DNA of 5,977 nucleotides from an uncultured Sphingobacteriaceae bacterium (GTDB taxonomy: Bacteria; Bacteroidota; Bacteroidia; Sphingobacteriales; Sphingobacteriaceae): assembly GCA_937875035.1 (NCBI GenBank), contig CALNCF010000015.1, positions 1 to 5,977 on the forward strand. Reading direction: 5' to 3'. How positions within the stretch are numbered: position 1 is the stretch's first letter; the number at the start of each line of letters is the position of its first letter. A program made the translations under genes and the position numbers. The notes under the pieces were generated by a model. That model was given only the letters and a program-made list of their open reading frames with translations. It made no database searches and was not told the DNA's origin. Positions 1 through 5,371 of this stretch are shown piece by piece.

Positions 1-737
1 ATGGTCACCATTTTGGTATAATCCGAGAACATGCTGATGCAGTATTCCGCGCACTCTTCGGAAGTGGCATTGCCCAGCGGCGACATCTGGTTGGCATATT
101 CGAAGAACCCGTCGAATCCTTTAACCCCTGAACCCGCAGTGGTATAGGTCGGCGATTGTGAAATGGTATTGATCCGCACTTTACGGTGCTTGCCGTAATG
201 GTAGCCGAAGCTGCGGGTAATGGATTCAAGCAATGCTTTCGCGTCTCCCATGTCGTTATAATCAGGGAATACACGCTGTGCCGCGATATAGGTAAGGGCT
301 ACTACGGAACCCCACTCGTTCAGGGCGTCTTTCTTCCATGCGGTTTGCAGCACACGGTGTAAGGACATCGCAGAGATGTCCAAGCCTTTGTGCATGAACT
401 CATGGTTCGCTTCTGTATAATGGATGCCTTTACGCACATTGATACTCATTCCTACCGAGTGAAGAACGAAATCGATCTTGCCTCCCAATACTTCCATCGA
501 CTTCTCGAACAGGTGATCGAGGTCTTCCATGCTGGTAACATCCGCAGGAATGATCTCTGCCTGGCATTCTTCTGCCAGCTTGTTGATCTCACCCATACGT
601 AATGCAATCGGCGCATTGGTCAGCGTGATCTTCGCACCTTCTTTGACAGCGTTCTGGGCTACTTTCCAGGCAATCGAACTTTCGTTCAATGCACCGAAAA
701 TAATTCCGCGTTTGCCGCTTAATAAGTTATGTGACAT
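1..737 (-). CDS. fabI: Enoyl-[acyl-carrier-protein] reductase (NADH) FabI, 3' end missing
   Basis: FabI catalyses the last step of each fatty-acid elongation cycle, reducing trans-2-enoyl-ACP in the cytoplasm. The reading frame opens at the ATG at 737 and runs off the window edge after 245 codons; about 25 C-terminal residues are probably missing, judging from remembered family length. The N-terminus has the atypical-SDR nucleotide-binding segment FGALNESSIA (residues 14-23). The catalytic Tyr-X6-Lys pair is Y160/K167 in DYNDMGDAK, with the second active-site tyrosine Y150 in LTYIAAQR. G96, M163 and F208 align with E. coli G93, M159 and F203, which contact triclosan, so an inhibitor-sensitive enzyme is expected (inference). 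SISQSPT-like substrate-loop wording (TISQSPT, 191-197) and GSGVKGF (202-208) are typical of Bacteroidota FabI. It is the last gene visible here, 72 bp after the YbjQ-family gene, with a possible promoter of its own. No Shine-Dalgarno sequence precedes the start. Identification is very secure. Confidence 0.97.
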   Translation of the reverse strand, partial: MSHNLLSGKRGIIFGALNESSIAWKVAQNAVKEGAKITLTNAPIALRMGEINKLAEECQAEIIPADVTSMEDLDHLFEKSMEVLGGKIDFVLHSVGMSINVRKGIHYTEANHEFMHKGLDISAMSLHRVLQTAWKKDALNEWGSVVALTYIAAQRVFPDYNDMGDAKALLESITRSFGYHYGKHRKVRINTISQSPTYTTAGSGVKGFDGFFEYANQMSPLGNATSEECAEYCISMFSDYTKMVT

Positions 738-771
738 ATTTTAAGATTTAGTGATTCGAGGTTAATTTAGT

Positions 772-804
772 ACGAATTACGAATTAATTCTTATAAGATA
801 CAAA
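772..804 (-). promoter_or_regulatory. Candidate Bacteroidota-type promoter for fabI
   Basis: Read on the minus strand, TTTG (804-801) is followed after 21 bases by TAATTCGT (779-772). This resembles the Bacteroidota primary sigma-factor consensus, a -33 TTTG and a -7 TAnnTTTG spaced by about 19-21 bases. The -33 element is exact and the -7 element is imperfect. A transcript would start near 765, giving a leader of roughly 28 nt before the fabI ATG at 737. The element begins just after the stop codon of the upstream YbjQ-family gene, where an internal operon promoter would be expected. It was found by eye in A/T-rich sequence, so chance is a real possibility. Confidence 0.35.
781..797. repeat. 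Two overlapping palindromes upstream of fabI
   Basis: GAATTAATTC (781-790) is a perfect 10-bp palindrome. CTTATAAG (790-797) is a perfect 8-bp palindrome sharing base 790 with it. Both fall entirely inside the 21-bp spacer of the candidate fabI promoter. Such a place would suit the operator of a dimeric regulator, but no regulator is identified and the A/T-rich composition makes short palindromes common. Confidence 0.3.
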
Positions 805-809
805 CGAAA

Positions 810-1121
810 TTACTCAATAACCACCGCGGTTCCGCTGGCGGTAACAATGAGCATGTTGTTAATGGTTTCGTAATCGAGGTCGATCCCGATCACTGCATTG
901 GCGCCGAGACGGCGGGCTTCATCCTGTATTTCTTTCAGGGCGATGTCTTTGGCTTCTTTCAATACCTGCTCGTATGAGCCGGAGCGTCCGCCGACCACAT
1001 CACGGATCGAGGCGAAAATATCACGGAAAAGATTGGCGCCAAGAATGGCTTCCCCGGTAACGAGCCCGGCATAGCGCAGGATCCGGCTGCCTTCAATGTG
1101 GTGTGTGGTGGTTAAGATCAT
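810..1121 (-). CDS. YbjQ/UPF0145 family protein
   Basis: This 103-residue protein closely resembles E. coli YbjQ (107 residues) along its whole length. Shared blocks are VTGEAILGANLFRD (residues 21-34), IRDVVGGRSGSYE (39-51), RLGANAVIGIDLDYET (71-86) and the C-terminal SGTAVV (96-101). The family is often called a putative heavy-metal-binding domain (PF01906) and forms small oligomers, but no cellular role is firmly established. This copy has no cysteine, so a thiol-based metal site is impossible here; H7, H8 and acidic residues are the only obvious candidate ligands. It has no signal peptide or membrane segment and should be cytoplasmic. It starts 28 bp after recN and is probably co-transcribed with it. 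The ATG at 1121 gives the family's usual N-terminus. I leave the symbol blank because the function is unknown. Confidence 0.93.
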   Translation of the reverse strand: MILTTTHHIEGSRILRYAGLVTGEAILGANLFRDIFASIRDVVGGRSGSYEQVLKEAKDIALKEIQDEARRLGANAVIGIDLDYETINNMLIVTASGTAVVIE

Positions 1122-1149
1122 AACTTTTGTATTTGTGAATAATGTTCAG

Positions 1150-2811
1150 TTATCGCTCTAATAATTCTTTCGCGTTGGAGATGGCATTCGCGCCGGGATC
1201 GTCCCCGCTCAGCATCTTGGCAATTTCCAGCACACGCTCTTCTTCATTCAATATCTTCATACGCGTATAGGTCTGCGGTCCGCTTACCTCCTTGTATACG
1301 AACAGGTGAGTTTCACCCTTGCTGGCCATCTGCGGCAGATGGGTGATGGCGATCACCTGTAAAGACGAAGACAGGCGTTGCATCACGTTTCCTACTTTCA
1401 ATGCCACTTCACCGGAAACCCCGGTGTCTATCTCATCAAAAATAATGGTAGGCAGTGCCGTATGACTTGCCACAAGACTTTTGAGGCAAAGCATCAGCCT
1501 GGATAATTCTCCCCCCGAAGCAACCTTGTTCAGCTCTACCGGCGGGTATCCTTTGTTGGCAGAGAACAGGAAGCTCACCTGGTCAATACCGTTTGGTCCG
1601 AAGGATTCAACAGGGAGTATATGATTCTCTATTTTCAGGGTAGCATCCGGCATGCCTACTTCTTTGAGCAGGAGTGCGGTTTCCTTTTCTATTTCACGGA
1701 TCGCTGCCTGACGGTCTGCGGATAATTCTTTGGCCAGGGCCATGAGCTGCTTGCGCAGCGCGCTCAGTTCCTGTTCCTTTTGTCCGATCTCGTTATCCAG
1801 CGAACCGAAGGACTGCAACTTATCGCTGATCTCCGAGAAGATGGACAAGAGCCCGGCATTATCCGGTACCCGGTGCTTTTGCTGGAGCCGGTACAGCAGG
1901 TCCAGGCGTTCCTGCACCAGCAGCAAACGTTCCTGGTCGGTGCCTGTTTGAGCGGCGATCTCTTCCATTTCATCCGCGGCATCCTTCAGTTCGATCTGCA
2001 GGCTTCTCAGGCGTTTGCCCAGCTCTGCGATCTTTACACTGAATTTTTCCAGCGACTGTATTTGGTGAACGGCTGACTTCAGCTGGGTGTCGAGCGATTG
2101 CTCATCTTCTTTCAGTGAAAAGAAGACCTGGCCGAGCGTCCGTTTAATCTCTTCCGCATGGCTCAGGGTGTTCAGCTCATCCTCGAGCGAAAGCTGTTCT
2201 TCTTCGCGGATGGAAGCCTGTTCCAGCTCATCGAACTGGTATTGCAGGAAATCTTTTTCGGCTGCGGCCGTGCGGCTTTGCTCCCGCAGCTCTTCGAGGC
2301 TGGATTGCAATTGCCTGCATTTGCGGTAAGAGGTATGGTAGTTCGTTAATAAAGGCTGGTGCTTACAGATGCTGTCGGTCACCATTAGCTGGAAATTTCC
2401 TGTATTCAGCGCCAGGGTTTCGTGCTGGGAATGAATGTCGACCAGTTGCTCGCCGAGCTGTTTCAGGATCTGCAGGGTAACGGGAGTGTCGTTAATGAAA
2501 GAGCGGGAACGTCCGTCTGTGGTGATCTCGCGGCGCAGGGTCGTGTGCTGATCATAATCAAGATCATGTTCTTCGAAGAAGGGTCTGAGCTGGTAGGCAG
2601 AGATATCGAACACACCCTCGATCACGCATTTTTCCGCGTGGTTGAAAAGTGATTTGCTATCGGCACGCTGGCCGAGGATCAGGGACAAGGCTCCGAGTAT
2701 GATGGATTTCCCGGCCCCGGTTTCCCCCGTAATGATCGTTAAACCCGCACCCAGATCAATCGAGATCTCGTCGATAATCGCATAATTCCTGATAACCAGC
2801 TTATTCAGCAT
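1150..2811 (-). CDS. recN: DNA repair protein RecN
   Basis: RecN is an SMC-like ATPase that acts early at DNA double-strand breaks, helping hold ends and sister chromatids for RecA-dependent repair. The protein has 553 residues, the same length as E. coli RecN. The N-terminal ATPase half has the opening LVIRNYAIIDEISID (residues 5-19), Walker A GETGAGKS (29-36) and the RecN-typical DIHSQHE (125-131). Residues about 155-380 are a charged Glu/Gln/Leu-rich coiled-coil region, shorter than in true SMC proteins. The C-terminal half has the ABC signature SGGELSR (432-438), Walker B TIIFDEID (455-462) with the catalytic Glu, and the switch histidine in ITHLPQ (489-494). All ATPase motifs are intact. 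The ATG at 2811 is chosen because the conserved N-terminus starts there. It follows the DUF4835/PorD gene by 69 bp and precedes the YbjQ-family gene by 28 bp. No LexA-type box was seen upstream. Confidence 0.98.
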   Translation of the reverse strand: MLNKLVIRNYAIIDEISIDLGAGLTIITGETGAGKSIILGALSLILGQRADSKSLFNHAEKCVIEGVFDISAYQLRPFFEEHDLDYDQHTTLRREITTDGRSRSFINDTPVTLQILKQLGEQLVDIHSQHETLALNTGNFQLMVTDSICKHQPLLTNYHTSYRKCRQLQSSLEELREQSRTAAAEKDFLQYQFDELEQASIREEEQLSLEDELNTLSHAEEIKRTLGQVFFSLKEDEQSLDTQLKSAVHQIQSLEKFSVKIAELGKRLRSLQIELKDAADEMEEIAAQTGTDQERLLLVQERLDLLYRLQQKHRVPDNAGLLSIFSEISDKLQSFGSLDNEIGQKEQELSALRKQLMALAKELSADRQAAIREIEKETALLLKEVGMPDATLKIENHILPVESFGPNGIDQVSFLFSANKGYPPVELNKVASGGELSRLMLCLKSLVASHTALPTIIFDEIDTGVSGEVALKVGNVMQRLSSSLQVIAITHLPQMASKGETHLFVYKEVSGPQTYTRMKILNEEERVLEIAKMLSGDDPGANAISNAKELLER

Positions 2812-2835
2812 AACAAATAATCCACAGTTTTTCTG

Positions 2836-2866
2836 CTAAAATAGCTGAATAAAATGATATCGGAAA
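2836..2866 (-). promoter_or_regulatory. Weak candidate promoter for recN
   Basis: In the 69-bp gap before recN the minus strand reads TTTC (2866-2863), then 19 bases, then TATTTTAG (2843-2836). Each half is one mismatch from the Bacteroidota -33 TTTG and -7 TAnnTTTG elements, and the spacing is right. A start would fall near 2829, giving a leader of about 20 nt. The match is imperfect and the background is A/T-rich. It is listed because recN is the first gene of the upstream cluster set off by a real gap, where an internal promoter would make sense. Confidence 0.22.
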
Positions 2867-2880
2867 CGGTATTTGTACAG

Positions 2881-3789
2881 TTAATTCCGCAGGATCTGCT
2901 GGTACTTCGACATATTGCTCGGGTCGATATCCGAAAGGGTTTGCACCACCTTAGGCTTCTCGGTAGGAAGCGCCTTGGAGAAGATGTTGACCAGCTCTTC
3001 ATTCTTCGTGGAGAAGAATACGTTCATCAGCATGGAGTTGGGACGATCCCTGTATACTTTCTGGAGATTAGGCAGGCAATCGATGATCTCTTTCCGACCG
3101 TTGTCGATATTCTGGTACATCACATCGAGCCCGAGGCGGTGATATTTGTAAATGGTTTCGCGCAGTGGCTTAAAGCTGTTGTCGAGCAGGTTCTCGACCA
3201 GCAGGAAACGGTTACGTGTGCCGTCGAAGGCTTTCCAGCCCTTGCCCGACTGCGAAGACGCATTGCTTACTACGGTTCTCGCTTTCTCGAAATAAGGGGT
3301 CCCGCCCAGCGGGGAATAGGAATCGTAGTCGAGGCCGATCATGATGTACACATAATAGGCCAGCAGTGAGGTCAGGTTTGAGCGGCTTTCGTTGTCGCTG
3401 TATTCCAGCGCCTGGTTCTCTACATAACGGAAGCTCCAGTTCTCGTCGATATAATTCAGCAGGGTCGAATTATAGGAAGTATTGTAAACAGGTCTGCTCG
3501 ACTGGATCTGCGCGGTGGCGTCGTACTCATCGCTGGATACCTGTTTGGTAATATTGATAATGATATTGCAGTCGATGCGTTCGTTATTCTGGATAATGTC
3601 GCTGGTCCATTTCCGGTTGTTCACGAATTCGAAGATCGCTTTCTCCATCTCTTCGAAGATCCGTTTGCTGTTGCTGTTCACATCCAGGTCTTTGGCGACG
3701 GCAGTAACCTTTACCTGGCAGTTCAGGTCCTGCGCGAAACCGGGCGAAGCAAACAATACAGTAAACAGGAAGATGATGACTTTTCTCAT
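2881..3789 (-). CDS. porD: DUF4835 family protein, likely type IX secretion component PorD
   Basis: This 302-residue exported protein belongs, by recognised wording, to DUF4835 (PF16119), a Bacteroidota family that databases now often name PorD, a type IX secretion component. The PorD name rests on my recollection of family naming, and its mechanism cannot be read from sequence. The first 19 residues form a signal peptide: K3, a hydrophobic run VIIFLFTVLF (4-13) and a likely cleavage after A19 (GFA|QDLN). C24 lies five residues past that site and shows no lipobox, so a lipoprotein is not predicted. Family hallmarks are SRPVYNTSYNSTLLNYID (98-115), LAYYVYIMIGLDYDSYSP (143-160), GGTPYFEKA (162-170) and GKGWKAFD (182-189). 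The mature protein is rich in Asn, Ser, Tyr and lacks obvious membrane segments, which fits the periplasm. Its ATG overlaps the coaBC stop codon by 4 bp, indicating translational coupling. It lies three genes after bamD, another outer-membrane biogenesis gene. Confidence 0.9.
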   Translation of the reverse strand: MRKVIIFLFTVLFASPGFAQDLNCQVKVTAVAKDLDVNSNSKRIFEEMEKAIFEFVNNRKWTSDIIQNNERIDCNIIINITKQVSSDEYDATAQIQSSRPVYNTSYNSTLLNYIDENWSFRYVENQALEYSDNESRSNLTSLLAYYVYIMIGLDYDSYSPLGGTPYFEKARTVVSNASSQSGKGWKAFDGTRNRFLLVENLLDNSFKPLRETIYKYHRLGLDVMYQNIDNGRKEIIDCLPNLQKVYRDRPNSMLMNVFFSTKNEELVNIFSKALPTEKPKVVQTLSDIDPSNMSKYQQILRN

Positions 3790-4988
3790 GAACGGATTAA
3801 GTTTGACAGTTGATCAATAATATCTTTCGCGACTTCTTTTTTCGATTTTAAAGGAAAGGTTACCGGCGCTTCGTGCTTCGACAGGATGGTGATCTTATTG
3901 GTATCGCCTCCGAAGCCTGCACCTTCATCTTTCAGCGAGTTCAGCACAACCAGGTCGGCGTTCTTGCTTTCCAGCTTGGCCTGCGCATTCGCCAGCTCAT
4001 GCTCTGTTTCCAGTGCGAATCCTACCAGGATCTGGGAGGCTTTTTTTATACGGCCCAGCTCTGCGGCTATATCCTTCGTTTTCTGAAGCTCGAGTACTAA
4101 CGTTGGTTCTTTCTTTTTTATTTTCTCCTTTTCGGCATGAACGGGTGTATAATCGGCTACGGCTGCGCTCATAATGGCAATATCAGTCTGTTCGAAGAGC
4201 GCGACGGCCCGTTCGTACATCTCCCCGGCAGATTGTACCCTGCTCAGGTGAATACGCGGGTGGTTTACGCTGAGGTGTGTAGGTCCGCTGACCAATTGCA
4301 CTTCGGCTCCACGTGCGGCACATTCCTCGGCCAGCAGGTAGCCCATCCGTCCGCTGGAATGATTGCCGATAAAGCGTACCGGGTCAATGGATTCGTAGGT
4401 GGGGCCTGCGGTAATAAGGATCTTCCTGCCCGCGAGGCTGGCATGCTGCGCGATCTCCTGTTCCAGGAAAGCGATGATCTCTTCGGGCTCTGCCATGCGG
4501 CCCTCGCCCCAAAGCCCGCTGGCCAGCTCTCCGTTGCCGGGAGCGATCTGCTTATTGCCGAAACTAAGCAGGCGATCTATGTTATCCCTGGTAGCCGGGT
4601 GACGGTACATATCCAGGTCCATGGCCGGGGCGAACAGAACAGGGCATTTCGCCGAGAGATAAACCGCCATCAGCAGGTTATCGCAAATACCCCCGGCCAT
4701 TTTGGCCATGGTATTTGCGCTGGCAGGAGCGATCAGCATATAATCGGCCCAGAGGGCCAGGTCTACGTGATTGTTCCATTCGCCGTTATCTGTTTTATAA
4801 AAAGAGGTATAGACCGGTTTTTTAGAAAGGGTGGATAAGGTCAGCGGGGTAATGAACTCGCAGGCGCTTTCGGTCATGACCACCTGCACCTCTGCCCCGG
4901 CCTTGATCAGCAGGCGCACAAGGAATGCTGATTTGTATGCAGCAATGCTTCCACTGATACCAACAAGAATGTGTTTACCTTTCAGCAT
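3786..4988 (-). CDS. coaBC: Bifunctional phosphopantothenoylcysteine synthetase/decarboxylase CoaBC (Dfp)
   Basis: CoaBC carries out two consecutive steps of coenzyme A synthesis: joining 4'-phosphopantothenate to cysteine (CoaB) and FMN-dependent decarboxylation to 4'-phosphopantetheine (CoaC). The 400 residues match the usual length. The N-terminal CoaC flavoprotein domain (about 1-180) shows GSIAAYKS (13-20), the catalytic histidine H74 in NHVDLALWAD and PASANT (88-93). The CoaB domain (about 187-400) shows ITAGPTYES (192-200), the conserved NHSSGRMG (209-216, N209 matching E. coli N210), AAVADY (275-280) and a lysine cluster EKIKKK (288-293). Two CoaC positions differ from characterised enzymes: D124 in PAMDLDM replaces the Asn of PXMNXXMW, and S157 in GELASGLWGEGRM replaces the Cys of the substrate clamp. 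The rest of the active site is intact, so the gene is likely functional. The ATG at 4988 directly follows a hairpin. The stop overlaps the next gene by 4 bp. Confidence 0.97.
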   Translation of the reverse strand: MLKGKHILVGISGSIAAYKSAFLVRLLIKAGAEVQVVMTESACEFITPLTLSTLSKKPVYTSFYKTDNGEWNNHVDLALWADYMLIAPASANTMAKMAGGICDNLLMAVYLSAKCPVLFAPAMDLDMYRHPATRDNIDRLLSFGNKQIAPGNGELASGLWGEGRMAEPEEIIAFLEQEIAQHASLAGRKILITAGPTYESIDPVRFIGNHSSGRMGYLLAEECAARGAEVQLVSGPTHLSVNHPRIHLSRVQSAGEMYERAVALFEQTDIAIMSAAVADYTPVHAEKEKIKKKEPTLVLELQKTKDIAAELGRIKKASQILVGFALETEHELANAQAKLESKNADLVVLNSLKDEGAGFGGDTNKITILSKHEAPVTFPLKSKKEVAKDIIDQLSNLIRS

Positions 4989-4989
4989 A

Positions 4990-5026
4990 AAATAAAATTG
5001 CCTCTCAAAGGAGAGGCTTTTTATTT
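4990..5026. terminator. Bidirectional terminator-like hairpin abutting the coaBC start codon
   Basis: GCCTCTC (5000-5006) and GAGAGGC (5011-5017) form a perfect 7-bp G/C-rich stem around a 4-base loop. On the plus strand it is followed by TTTTTATTT, and on the minus strand by AATTTTATTTT. The flanks AAATAAAA and TTTTATTT (minus strand 5026-5019 and 4997-4990) can also pair, extending the structure by 8 A/U pairs past a small internal loop. The structure looks like a bidirectional intrinsic terminator, yet it lies between two same-strand operon genes and ends 1 base before the coaBC ATG. It may be a partial terminator or attenuator after rpoZ, or a structure limiting coaBC translation. No convergent plus-strand gene needs it. 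Confidence 0.6.
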
Positions 5027-5050
5027 AGATTATCAATATTTAATCGAATA

Positions 5051-5371
5051 CTATTCGTCTTTGTTGTTACGGAAGTACACCTTGTCTTCCAGGAATTCCT
5101 GGGTTGCGAGGAGTGTCGGCTTAGGCATCCGCTCATAATGCTTGGAGATCTCGATCTGTTCCCTGTTCTCGAATACTTCTTCCAGGTTGTCGTTCGAAGA
5201 TGCGAATTCCTGCAGCTTGCTGTTTAATTCTTCTTTCAGAGCCGCAGAGATCTGGTTCGCTCTTTTAGATATGATCACGATGCTTTCGTACAGGTTCCCG
5301 GTAGGCGCGTCAAGATTTCTTACATCTCTGGTGACGGTAGTAGCCGGTGCGTTGCTTTTTGTATTAGTCAT
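5051..5371 (-). CDS. rpoZ: RNA polymerase omega subunit, Bacteroidota RpoZ-like
   Basis: Omega is the small core subunit that helps beta-prime fold and join RNA polymerase. The 106-residue protein aligns with the Rpb6/omega fold in two blocks: NLYESIVIISKRANQ (residues 26-40), matching E. coli NRFDLVLVAARRARQ, and TLLATQEFLED (86-96), matching TVIALREIEEG. Between them lies a charged segment, with EEVFENREQIEIS (64-76), that is longer than the corresponding part of E. coli omega and typical of the Bacteroidota form as I remember it. General omega models may score it weakly. The first 20 residues are Thr/Asn-rich and probably flexible. Its ATG overlaps the end of bamD by 8 bp (ATGACTAA), so translation is probably coupled. 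A strong hairpin lies in the 62 bp between its TAG stop and coaBC. Confidence 0.9.
   Translation of the reverse strand: MTNTKSNAPATTVTRDVRNLDAPTGNLYESIVIISKRANQISAALKEELNSKLQEFASSNDNLEEVFENREQIEISKHYERMPKPTLLATQEFLEDKVYFRNNKDE

Noticed and set aside
5..274. 89-codon minus-strand frame inside fabI
   Set aside because: The fabI frame is intact through the same stretch, with the Tyr-X6-Lys motif and family wording; this is an out-of-frame shadow.
2835..2845. GCTA-AAA-TAGC inverted repeat upstream of recN
   Set aside because: The perfect stem is only 4 bp with a 3-base loop and no U-tract, so it is too weak to call a terminator or operator.
2867..2883. LexA/SOS box upstream of recN
   Set aside because: Only a CTGT half-site is present on the minus strand, with no matching ACAG half at the right distance.
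2805..3002. 65-codon minus-strand frame spanning the porD-recN gap
   Set aside because: It overlaps the porD 3' end and the recN start in other frames, and its Arg/Ser-rich translation looks like out-of-frame sequence.
2854..3369. 171-codon open frame on the plus strand opposite the DUF4835 gene
   Set aside because: It is antisense to a recognised family protein with signal peptide and shows no recognisable domain.
2881..3789. Lipoprotein status of the DUF4835 protein because of C24
   Set aside because: C24 is preceded by DLN after a type I cleavage site, with no lipobox and too far from the hydrophobic core.
4137..4838. 233-codon open frame on the plus strand opposite coaBC
   Set aside because: It lies entirely antisense to a full-length, motif-complete coaBC, resembles no family I know, and is explained by codon bias of the true gene.
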